The position numbers and the translations under genes were made by a program. The notes beneath the pieces were generated by a model. That model saw nothing but the letters and a program-made list of their open reading frames with translations, did not search any database and was not told the DNA's origin. This document shows, in pieces, positions 1 through 6,792 of a stretch of 14,823 bases of DNA; position 1 is the first letter of the stretch, and every line of letters begins with the position of its first letter. Origin of the DNA: Trichomonas tenax (Eukaryota > Parabasalia > Trichomonadida > Trichomonadidae); assembly GCA_023091735.1 (NCBI GenBank), contig JALKBU010001203.1:1-14823 (forward strand), written 5' to 3'.

Positions 1-320
1 GTGTATAATCGCCCTCAAATCAATTAATGAATTAGTTGCGTTTTTAATTTTAAGCGTATAAGAGGCATTTGAATCAATAATGCACATAAAAATATCATAT
101 GTTGCATATTAGTGCATACATTTATGCAGGAAATCGTATATTTTTGGACGATTTGTAATGCAATCAATGATTTGATAGATATATAGACTGTGCCACTTAT
201 ACCACTGGATAGACAACTATCAATAAGTACATAAAAGTACTTTCAAATCGAAAAAATATTGATCAGATAAAAAGTTATGAAGGTCGCGGGACTACACCGC
301 AGAAGGAAAAATACTGCCTG
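1..320. other. non-coding left edge
   Basis: AT-rich sequence with no open frame of useful length on either strand and no RNA gene that I can recognise. A short GC-richer patch at about 278-307 contains an ATG followed by 14 sense codons and a stop, which has no recognisable content. The last bases run into the decayed gene that becomes readable at about 321. Confidence 0.5.
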
Positions 321-937
321 ATTTTTTAATTAAATCTAATGAAAACGTAACAAATATTGATTCAAAACATCCCTTCGAAACTGAAAAAAATCGAAGACTC
401 AGCACATATTAAAACAGAAATTTCTTCTCGTTCAGGTCGTGGTTTAAATCCTGAATGAATTAAAGAACAATTTAGAAATGAAGATTGTGAATTAATAAAT
501 GAATATAAAGGATGTGAAAGTGAACTTATTTATAGATATAAAGGTAAAGTATTTTCTATTACGTGGCATCGATGGAATAAAGGTGAAAGACCCCATAAAT
601 GTGATGAAGATGAAATAAAAATAGTTGAAAATCCAAAAGAAAACAGTGTTTCTATATATTACATCCGTAAATTTCCATAAAAAGCGGAAAATGAATGAAT
701 AGAAGAATTTATAACACGGAATATATTAAAATGATTTTCCAAAATGAAGATTGTGAAGTATTAAATGCTGATGAATTCTTAAATGTTAAAACTAAATTAA
801 AATATAAAAATATTGGAAATGATGAAAGATGTAAAGATAAAGGTAAGATTTATTTAATTTCTTATAACAATTGGCACTCATTAGGTATTAGAAAACATTT
901 TAAAGAATATGGGAAATCAACAAAATTTTTCATGTGA
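321..937 (+). pseudogene. decayed gene with two zinc-ribbon-like repeats
   Basis: The region is readable only with repairs. A short N-terminal piece (frame of 'IKSNENV', about 328-395) loses frame in an A7 run at 384-390. Reading then continues in another frame through 'KKIEDSAHIKTEISS' to a TGA at 456-458. That TGA sits where the second repeat has an aromatic residue (P-E-stop-I-K against T-E-Y-I-K). The first repeat (459-680) reads 'NEDCELINEYKG', then 'GKVFSI' and 'WNKGERPHKC'. The second repeat starts at ATG 695 in a third frame and reads 'NEDCEVLNADEF', then 'GKIYLISYNNW', ending at 937. The pattern (aromatic-I-K..F.NE.CE.[LI]N ... L.Y ... GK...I...W..G) matches a short repeated zinc-ribbon-like domain that I associate with large DNA viruses, phages and some protists. 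Most of the cysteines expected of such a ribbon are gone. Calling it a pseudogene is strong; the domain identity is an inference from pattern memory. Confidence 0.6.
328..350 (+). repeat. 23-bp direct repeat, left copy
   Basis: This 23-bp stretch is identical to 14367-14389 in the same orientation. It encodes 'IKSNENV' within the decayed gene. Similarity continues downstream as diverged sequence: both copies have CTTCGA followed by a GA-rich stretch, then AAAAT-GAAGA and CACATATT. The left copy is 11 nt shorter between CTTCGA and GAAGA, which explains its loss of frame. Confidence 0.85.
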
Positions 938-976
938 TGCAAAATATCATAAACGAATGATTTATTGTTTGTTGAG

Positions 977-1022
977 TTTGGTGTCGGGAATGATACCGGC
1001 AGACACCAAATGAATTTTTTTT
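977..1022 (+). other. 9-bp hairpin followed by T8
   Basis: TTTGGTGTC at 977-985 pairs perfectly with GACACCAAA at 1002-1010. The 16-nt loop could pair further through GG/CC. A T8 run follows at 1015-1022. The stem is much richer in GC than its surroundings and lies about 40 nt after the stop codon at 935-937. It resembles an intrinsic terminator, but that is not an expected mechanism for a protist mRNA. It could also be a transcript 3' end, a relic inverted repeat, or chance. Confidence 0.4.
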
Positions 1023-1057
1023 AGTAAAGATAAGAAAATTGAATTGTCAAACACTTC

Positions 1058-1531
1058 ATGGAAAGCACTTTTTGTCACTCACTCCAAATGAATAAAATGA
1101 AGTTCACACGCTACATCATTGACAGTGGAAAAGAGAACGAAAGAATAATACAATGCAATAAAACTCAACTTCCAATCCTTGGCCGATACATTCCTCGAAG
1201 TCCAAACCAAATGTCGTATATACTCGAAATTCTTGAAAAAAAGAGCCATACAACAAAAGCATGATTGCTAGGTGCTCTGCTAAAAGTTTAATTCGATTGC
1301 AGAAAGAAAATAGCTTTGAAAAAAAATCAGTCTACTTGTAATTCAGACGAAGATGTTAAAACAATTTCTAATGAAGATATTGCAAGAATAGTACTTCAGG
1401 AACAAGATTCTCCATTTTGCCCATTTGACATTGATACAAATTTTTCAAGCCAAGATTATCTTAATGGCATCGATTTCTTGTCTCAATTAGATCCTCATTA
1501 TGATATATCATCTGCAGGCGATGAATTGTGA
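1058..1531 (+). pseudogene. interrupted copy A of an unrecognised family
   Basis: One reading frame runs from ATG 1058 to the stop at 1529-1531 but is broken by TGA at 1262-1264 and TAA at 1289-1291. The first part contains 'KFTRYIIDSG', then 'IIQCNKTQLPILGRYIPR', then 'SPNQMSYILEILEKK'. The last part is acidic and ends in a tail with 'SPFCPFDIDTNFSSQDYL' and 'NGIDFL'. The same architecture occurs at 6793-7365: 10 of 18 residues are identical over the IxQCNK core, followed by a similar tail. I do not recognise the family. The 'IP-R-SPNQ' piece faintly recalls the end of a trichomonad Myb repeat, and 'GIDFL' also occurs in the tail of the Myb at 4958-5505, but the tryptophans are missing. There may be no function left, or the region may be expressed as fragments. 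Confidence 0.55.
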
Positions 1532-1869
1532 TTTTTTTTGGAAGGAAACAATATAAAATATATTCACATTGAAAATTTGGCAAGTCGACTTTGCTTTTTC
1601 ATTTTTCAAATCGGAAAAGAAGCTTTGTAATCATTAGCTTTTTTCAACATTTTATCATAATGCAGTAGTTATCATTACACAGCCATGGACTTACAGACCA
1701 CTATTCTATATAATCAAATATAGCAAAATTTTTCTCGAATACTACAATAAACGCATTATCTTTGCCTTTACAATTTTTCGATAATCATTAATATTTTTGG
1801 AGATAATGCATATCTCAAAAATGCTTAGGCAGAATTGTCTATAAATTTTGTAAAGAAAACATATATTAG
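1532..1869. other. intergenic, no gene seen
   Basis: AT-rich sequence between two relics. Open stretches on the minus strand here carry no recognisable motif and lie opposite coding-like plus-strand sequence at their right end. I see no RNA gene, repeat or promoter that I can support. Confidence 0.5.
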
Positions 1870-2884
1870 CTCTAAAGCCTTTTGTATATTGTTCATCTTT
1901 GAAAAAGATCGATTTATCTTCACCAGAGTCTTCTATTCCTGAAAGCGCTTTTCCCGATTGCAACAATCTTAAAACCCATTTCATATTGAAAAAGAAGCCT
2001 TCAAAACATTTCGTTCAATGAGTGGTTTGAATTCAAGTCTAGGACTCTTTCAAAGAAAATACGACGGCTCCCTAGATTATGCCTTTGGTGATGTTCCTAT
2101 TACATATAAGATACATGAATCTGTTTCATTGAACCATCTCCAGAATCTGTGAAAATTTCTGGAAAGGATTCGCTAGCTGTATTTATAGATAACATTTATG
2201 AATGTTAAGCTTTTTGTTACAATAATGATGATGAAATTCCGTATCTTCTATTTGTATAAATACCGATTTCTGGAGTTATGCACAGAATATTTATCTCAAA
2301 GATTTCCCTAATTTATATAGCATCCCAAGATTCACTTGTTATTGATGCAATGAAAGTGTTCCCGAAGAAAATGATTCCAAATCATTTTATAATTTGGAAA
2401 CTGTTTTAAATATTGCTACTGCTTTATTAAGCATAGATCTCATTATAGTAATCGCCATTTAATATCTTCTCATTGCTGAGAAAAACCAGAACATCAAGGG
2501 ATTAGAACAATTAATGCAACATCTGGATATAATATTATTTATAGTAAAATTCTTTTGAAAAAAAAATTAACCAAAACCTGTTATGAATTGATTATTTAGA
2601 CATCAATACTTGCGCTGATTAAAGCATTTATTATAGGTGAATCTAAAAATATTTTATTCTTACAGTCTTTAATCAATGAAATATTATCATCCCAAATTAA
2701 CAGTGGAAGTACAAACTTTGGGGAAATTGGGTATAAATCAAACAAATGGAAATAAAGTATATCAATTGAAGCAGCTCCTTTTTCCCATATCAAACGTTAT
2801 AATGCTAGAATAGAAACACATCGCATAAGTCAAACTTTGTTTGTATCAAAATATATTGTTGTGCATTTGAAATCAAAACCATAA
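1870..2884 (+). pseudogene. long decayed protein gene, product unknown
   Basis: Coding-like sequence continues for about 1 kb but changes frame repeatedly. About 1895-1990 reads 'ESAFPDCNNLKTHFIL'. The frame from 1973 reads 'SMSGLNSSLGLFQRKYDG' and stops at 2150-2152. The frame at 2134-2205 reads 'SPESVKISGKDSLAVFIDNI' before TAA 2206. The frame at 2259-2558 reads 'NTDFWSYAQNIYLKDFPNLY', then 'CNESVPEENDSKSF', then a hydrophobic stretch 'IATALLSIDLIIVIAI', with internal TGA and TAA codons. The frame from 2567 to TAA 2882 reads 'NEILSSQINSGSTNFGEIGY'. The consecutive fragments overlap without gaps, as expected for one gene that has taken at least three frameshifts and several stops. One membrane segment is plausible. 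I do not recognise the product; a multi-domain membrane protein is an inference. Confidence 0.6.
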
Positions 2885-2904
2885 GTTTCCTATCATCCAT
2901 TTGC

Positions 2905-2954
2905 AATAGTTGACTTACTGAAAATTGACTATTGTTGACCGAATAGTTGACTTA
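2905..2954 (+). repeat. direct repeat with TTGAC units
   Basis: AATAGTTGACTTA occurs twice, at 2905-2917 and 2942-2954. Two further TTGAC units lie between the copies, giving four TTGAC units in about 45 bp. The cluster sits about 130-180 bp upstream of the palmitoyltransferase start. It may be a regulatory cluster or a small degenerate tandem array; nothing in the sequence decides this. Confidence 0.45.
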
Positions 2955-2975
2955 GTTGAGGTGATAGTGCTAACA

Positions 2976-3009
2976 CCACTTTGCAAGCCATTAGTCTCAA
3001 ACAAAGTGG
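2976..3009. repeat. 8-bp inverted repeat
   Basis: CCACTTTG at 2976-2983 is complementary to CAAAGTGG at 3002-3009, with an 18-nt loop. It lies upstream of the palmitoyltransferase gene. The arms are short, so chance is possible. Confidence 0.3.
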
Positions 3010-3060
3010 CTCGTGCACAAAACAGATTTGAGCATTTATCTACACGACAAAATAATAATT

Positions 3061-3071
3061 ACATGACAAAT
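3061..3071 (+). promoter_or_regulatory. ACATGACAAAT element, palmitoyltransferase gene
   Basis: The 11-bp sequence starts 22 nt upstream of ATG 3083. Exact copies lie 19 and 22 nt upstream of the starts at 7563 and 8971. A related ACACGACAAAA lies just upstream, at about 3042. Trichomonad genes usually have very short 5' leaders, so the spacing suits a core promoter or leader element. It does not match the classical TCA-type initiator. Confidence 0.55.
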
Positions 3072-3082
3072 TTCAAATAATA

Positions 3083-3868
3083 ATGTGGATTAAAGCATGG
3101 CATTTTTTAGTATTCATTCACATTGTATTTTATTGCTGCGCGTTCCTGACAAATACTAAGGTATACAAAGGTTTGGAAAATCATCGCTATTCTTTGTTCA
3201 TTTATTATACGACTATAACGATATTATTAGTTATTTTCATTTTAGCAGCATCATTAACAACACGCACGATTAAAAGTGACGAATCAGCGCTTAATAATAA
3301 CGAAGAACATTTCTTTTGTCAAGTTTGCAATCATTATTGCCCAATACGAGCTTCGCATTGCAAAATCTGCAACAAATGTGTATTGAGAAAGGATCATCAT
3401 TGCTCTTTTCTCGGTGTTTGCATCGGTATGCACAATCATTTATTCTTTTTCATTTTTCTGATCTTATTATTGATTTTTGATATCACAAACTTAGTAATTT
3501 TCCAAGGTTCAATGCACGATGACCAGACAATCGATGAATGGATTCGAACTTCATTATTTGGAAGTATTGGTTTTTATGGAAGCATCATATCAATAATACA
3601 GCCTGCACTCCTTATTCCGACTCATTTTATCCTCATGATCACCAATATTACAACTTGGGAATTATTAAAAGGAAAATCGATTACTTATTTACGAGGTTGG
3701 AATATACCAGTAAGTCCATTCAGTCGAGGAGTGATAAATAACATCAAAGAATTTTGCACAATGCGTTGGACTCTTCCGATTTATAAAGTTCCAACGACAG
3801 AAGAAGAAATTGAACAATGGAGGGAAGATAATTCTTTTTGCTATAATGATAGCTATGCTTGTTGCTAA
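3083..3868 (+). CDS. DHHC-type protein S-palmitoyltransferase
   Basis: This enzyme attaches palmitate to cysteines of target proteins, normally at Golgi, endosomal or plasma membranes. The 261-residue product has the four-helix layout of the family: hydrophobic segments at about 5-24 and 36-58, a cytosolic Cys-rich domain at 77-117, then segments at about 119-141 and 162-188. The Cys-rich domain has the zinc-ligand series C79, C82, H92, C93, C96, C99, and the catalytic D104-H-H-C107 followed by C113 and N118. A TTxE motif (T190-T-W-E193) follows the last helix, as is typical. The usual DHHC-P-W is DHHC-S-F here. The C-terminus ends in two cysteines (260-261), which could themselves be acylated. 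It is compact compared with many DHHC proteins. The ACATGACAAAT element 22 nt upstream supports the start. The family is certain; substrate and location are unknown. Confidence 0.95.
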   Translation: MWIKAWHFLVFIHIVFYCCAFLTNTKVYKGLENHRYSLFIYYTTITILLVIFILAASLTTRTIKSDESALNNNEEHFFCQVCNHYCPIRASHCKICNKCVLRKDHHCSFLGVCIGMHNHLFFFIFLILLLIFDITNLVIFQGSMHDDQTIDEWIRTSLFGSIGFYGSIISIIQPALLIPTHFILMITNITTWELLKGKSITYLRGWNIPVSPFSRGVINNIKEFCTMRWTLPIYKVPTTEEEIEQWREDNSFCYNDSYACC

Positions 3869-4158
3869 TAATACCAAGTATTTTATTTAAATACGTGTTA
3901 TTCTTTCAAACAACCAATACTGCAATATGTAACTTATGCACTTTTTGTACGATTGCTATATTAGATAAATGTTTATATTATTTTTTGATTTTAAACAGAA
4001 AAAGAGATTTTTTTTGTTCTGGCATGTTATACAATAGATAGAGTTAGTGTAATTTATTCGATGCCATACAAACAATTTGGAATATAACTATGAATGAAAT
4101 CATTGGAAATAGTAATATCATTGAAATGTTGCGAATATTATAAAAATATGCGAAAATG
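3869..4158. other. convergent intergenic region
   Basis: This T-rich region separates the 3' ends of the palmitoyltransferase gene (+) and the small membrane-protein gene (-). On the minus strand a further hydrophobic stretch, 'ISMILLFPMISFIVIFQIV', can be read at about 4060-4115 in a different frame from the upstream gene. It could be a lost fourth membrane segment or a chance product of T-rich sequence. I see nothing else. Confidence 0.4.
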
Positions 4159-4458
4159 TTAAAGAAACAGCGATAAACATATAGTAAAGAACAGTGTTGT
4201 TGCACAAAATATCGTGAATCCGAAAGAAATGTTTCTAAGGGACTTAAAGTCTGACCAGAATGTAACAAAATAAAAGAATATACTTAGCAATCCAAGGATC
4301 CACTGTAAAGCTCTAAACGCAGACCAACTCTCGAAAAATTGGAAAACGAGGAACGATGTGACTATAGCTGACACTAGAATACCAATGAATAAGTTGTTGT
4401 TGGTGCTTACGATGTTTTTGTTTTGGTTGATTCCCTCGATTTCGACGTCATCAAGCAT
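4159..4458 (-). CDS. small three-helix membrane protein
   Basis: The product is 99 residues. An acidic, Asn-rich N-terminus (1-22) is followed by three hydrophobic segments at about 23-42, 49-67 and 77-98, with 'SWSAFRALQW' and 'WSDFKSLRN' in the loops. I do not recognise a family. Small multi-helix proteins of this size are common in the secretory pathway, but no function can be read from the sequence. The start is supported by an AAATAATCGTA element 13 nt before the ATG, shared with the Grp170-like gene. The protein ends abruptly in its third helix, while a fourth hydrophobic segment is readable about 45 nt further on in another frame. The gene may therefore be truncated by a recent frameshift or an assembly error. 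Confidence 0.55.
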   Translation of the reverse strand: MLDDVEIEGINQNKNIVSTNNNLFIGILVSAIVTSFLVFQFFESWSAFRALQWILGLLSIFFYFVTFWSDFKSLRNISFGFTIFCATTLFFTICLSLFL

Positions 4459-4471
4459 TTTTAAATTTTAT

Positions 4472-4482
4472 TACGATTATTT
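4472..4482 (-). promoter_or_regulatory. AAATAATCGTA element, small membrane-protein gene
   Basis: On the minus strand AAATAATCGTA ends 13 nt before ATG 4458. The identical 11-mer ends 7 nt before the ATG of the gene at 11739-14000. The reverse complement, TACGATTATTT, resembles the TAACGATA-type Myb recognition elements described in Trichomonas vaginalis; that likeness is an inference. Confidence 0.4.
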
Positions 4483-4957
4483 TGCATTCAATTGTAAAAT
4501 CTAGAAAAATTTATCTTTGTTTTCTTGTTTTTGATATCTACCATTGATATTATTGTTGATTTATCAATTTTTATAAATGATCTTCTCCGATTTCAGCTTC
4601 GAAAAGGTTTCCAAAACTTTATCATTACGCAATATATAGCCATACTTCAATGCTATATACTGTATAAGAAATATATAATTTTGTTAATAATTTATAGCAA
4701 ATATTGGGTATTGATTTTCAAACTCTTTAGCCTTTAATTTAAGGTAAGATATAGTCTTAAATTTCATGCTTAATGATATTTGTAAGTGATAAGGACTCTA
4801 ATTTAAGTATCTATTTTGAACTCAAGATATTTCCATATTTCTTTTTGATTGAAGTCGCATACTCCTAGATTTATTATATCGTATATGTTTTATCTTCAGA
4901 TTTTCATCGTGGGAACTATAATTCTTTAATTTTACATGAATAAAACAAATTTTCTTG
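4483..4957. other. intergenic, no gene seen
   Basis: T-rich sequence between the small membrane-protein gene and the 3' end of the Myb gene. Hydrophobic open stretches on the plus strand (about 4525-4737) look like translations of T-rich DNA and have no motif. I see no RNA gene. Confidence 0.45.
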
Positions 4958-5505
4958 TCAAATGTCGGGCGATTGCAAGAAGTCAATTCCGTCAACATAA
5001 GACTCAAACAGAGATAGTATATCATCGCACTGTACATCATCCTTACCTTTGATATTTTTAGTTTCTATAACAATGGGAGAATTTTCTGTTCTCTCACTTT
5101 GATGCTTCATATATTTTGTTTCTTTGCCTCTCCTTAGCTGTTTGGACACATTACACGTAGTTTCACAAAATTTCGACAAATATTTGTGCCATCTGTTCTT
5201 CATGCAGTTGTCATTCCTTCCAGGCAAGAATTTACTGATCATGACCCATCTGGGATCGAGTTCTTTGTATTTATTGATTATATGTCATCTTCCTCTTTTT
5301 TCCACATTTTCCAGCTCGTAGACTCGAACAATGATGAGTTATACCTATCCCTGCATTGCGTGCCTATTCGGCCTGGAAGATATTCAGCAACTTTCCTCCA
5401 AGGCTTTATCTTCTTTATCTCGACAAATTGGATGATGAAGGCGTCTCCCTCAGGCGTGAACCTCTTGTACTTGCTCACGTTTGATGGCTCGCACGTTCTC
5501 TGCAT
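4958..5505 (-). pseudogene. R2R3 Myb transcription factor with one frameshift
   Basis: Myb proteins bind promoter elements and are greatly expanded in trichomonads. The first frame (ATG 5505 to TAA 5278) carries the whole first repeat: 'KRFTPEGD', W36, 'VAEYLPGRIGTQCRDRY'. It then opens the second repeat with 'MWKKEEDD' and stops. Reading continues in the frame shifted by -1 from about 5270: 'NKYKELDPRW', 'ISKFLPGRNDNCMKNRWHKY', then an acidic tail ending 'GIDFLQSPDI' before TGA 4958. Counting one extra base at the junction gives exactly 18 residues between the first two aromatic anchors of the second repeat, the usual Myb spacing. The break is therefore a single missing base near 5270-5281, not an intron. 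One acidic residue in the first repeat is also changed (EED to EGD). It may be a young pseudogene, a programmed -1 shift, or a sequencing error. Confidence 0.85.
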
Positions 5506-5509
5506 GATT

Positions 5510-5528
5510 AATTCATATAAAATGAATT
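5510..5528 (-). promoter_or_regulatory. palindrome with initiator-like TCATTTTA at Myb start
   Basis: AATTCAT at 5510-5516 and ATGAATT at 5522-5528 form a 7-bp inverted repeat with a 5-nt spacer, 4 nt from the Myb start codon. On the minus strand it contains TCATTTTA, matching the trichomonad initiator pattern TCA(C/T)(A/T). The A of TCA would lie about 18 nt before the ATG, which suits a very short leader. Confidence 0.4.
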
Positions 5529-6086
5529 TGAATCACAAATAATCAAAAGATATTCTTCTCAATTGTAATTGAATGTATACACTTTTAAATATCTCAAATC
5601 GCAGCCTTTTGGTAGCATTATTGTTACCTCAGTGTATATTCAAAATCAATTTGAATTATCTCACCTTTATATCGCAACAATGGACGGCATCGAAATCCGC
5701 TGCTGATACTGATGACCTAAATCTAATAGAATCGCAAAATCTTTGATATATTTCTTTTTTCAAAATCTTTTTAGATCAAGTATAGCTTTTCATGGATATA
5801 CTGATGATGGATGCAACATTTTTATCTGTTAGCACCATGATTTAAAATGAAAAATGATATTTTTCTATCCGTTCAAAATCCATTGATGTTTAATCCACAT
5901 AACCTCAACTTTTAACATATCTCGCTTCTCTATGCCATGGCCTCGCAATAAAAATTTAATGGTAATTTTATTAAAGCGAATGAGCAGTAGTTGTATGTGA
6001 AAAAGTGAAATTATTATGATGCTGATTCATAATATCAATACAAATGATGACATTAGATTCGAAAAAAGACGTTAAGAAAATAGAAA
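5529..6086. other. divergent intergenic region, Myb and NASP genes
   Basis: This region lies between the divergently oriented Myb gene (-) and NASP-like gene (+), so it should hold both promoters. No long open frame is present. A GATGACATTAG at about 6046-6056, some 40 nt before ATG 6087, contains the TGACA core of the ACATGACAAAT element. A short upstream frame (6044-6100) overlaps the NASP-like start in another frame. Otherwise I see nothing. Confidence 0.4.
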
Positions 6087-6707
6087 ATGGCCGAAGATAA
6101 CATTGTCGCTTTGCGTTCTCAGGCCCAAAATGAGCGTAAAGCAAAGAACTACAAGAGAGCTGTCGATTTATATGATGAACTCCTCAAAATGGCTTATCAT
6201 GATGGAGATGAGATCACAGAAACAATCTGCAGAGATTTCATTCATTATGCTGAGTGCCTTCTTTATAGCCAAGATCGTGGTGCTCCACTGGATGAAGAAG
6301 ATCTTGAAATCGCCTGGGATTGCCTCGAGAATGCAAGAATTGGATACGAAAAGATGCAAGATGACGAAAAGAAGTTCATTGGATTGATCGATGTACACGA
6401 CTTACTTGGTGAAATCACACTTGCAAACCATAATTATGATGAAGCACAAAATCAATTTAAGCAATCATCAGAAATTGGTCTCGCTCATCCAGAGCTTTCA
6501 TGGAGACTTCCTCTCAACTCCTTATACTATAGATTCAATTCATTAATCTACAATAGAAAACTTTCTGAAGCATATGACGTAATTCAGCAAGGCATCTTAT
6601 TCATCGAAACACAGCTCAACAAGGACCTCCCAGAGGCTGACAAGGCCGATTTGAACGACTTCAAGGCCGAATTTACCATGAAAGCAAGCAAAATCAAAGG
6701 AAAATAA
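6087..6707 (+). CDS. NASP/SHNi-TPR-like histone chaperone
   Basis: NASP/Hif1/Sim3 proteins bind histone H3 or H3-H4 and hold or deliver them in the nucleus. The 206-residue product is an almost pure TPR solenoid: TPR1 at about 6-60 ('AKNYKRAVDLYDELLKMA'), an interrupted TPR2 with a short acidic insert 'PLDEEDLEIAWDCLENA' (67-83), TPR3 at 102-135 ('LLGEITLANHNYDEAQNQF') and TPR4 at about 140-177 ('LSEAYDVIQQGILFIE'). The order DLxxAWxxLxxA, then LGE[IV]..ENY..A...F, then a repeat ending in IE is the SHNi-TPR arrangement as I know it from animal and fungal NASP. The acidic interruption is only about 8 residues, and there is almost no C-terminal extension (basic end 'SKIKGK'), so it is far shorter than animal NASP. 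The stop lies in AAATAAATAA, a TAAA 3'-end context. The TPR fold is certain; the NASP assignment is likely. Confidence 0.75.
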   Translation: MAEDNIVALRSQAQNERKAKNYKRAVDLYDELLKMAYHDGDEITETICRDFIHYAECLLYSQDRGAPLDEEDLEIAWDCLENARIGYEKMQDDEKKFIGLIDVHDLLGEITLANHNYDEAQNQFKQSSEIGLAHPELSWRLPLNSLYYRFNSLIYNRKLSEAYDVIQQGILFIETQLNKDLPEADKADLNDFKAEFTMKASKIKGK

Positions 6708-6792
6708 ATAACCCATGATAATATTTATTTTTTTTTTCTCAACTATTTACATGACATTTTAGAGACTATTTTCTGACATGTAATGAATAATT
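6708..6792 (+). other. spacer with T-run and two ACATG elements
   Basis: A T10 run at 6728-6737 follows the NASP-like stop. ACATGACATTT at 6749-6759 and ACATGTAATGA at 6776-6786 resemble the ACATGACAAAT element. The second lies 17 nt before ATG 6793, the same spacing as at the intact genes, which suggests a relic promoter for the copy B gene. Confidence 0.4.

Noticed and set aside
321..937. TGA at 456 read as tryptophan, implying a variant code
   Set aside because: The same region has a frameshift and lost cysteines, so decay explains it, and TGA is used as a normal stop elsewhere, for example at 7363-7365.
1742..1984. Minus-strand open frame of 80 codons
   Set aside because: No motif. Its right half lies opposite plus-strand fragments of the decayed gene at about 1870-2884, so it is likely a shadow.
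4525..4737. Hydrophobic plus-strand open frame of 70 codons
   Set aside because: Composition is what T-rich DNA gives in any frame, with no charged N-terminus, promoter element or motif.
5186..5542. Plus-strand open frame of 118 codons
   Set aside because: It lies antisense to the Myb gene, whose repeats are unmistakable on the other strand.
6044..6100. Short upstream open frame overlapping the NASP-like start codon
   Set aside because: It has 18 codons in another frame and no recognisable content. With the short leaders usual in trichomonads the transcript would probably begin downstream of its ATG.
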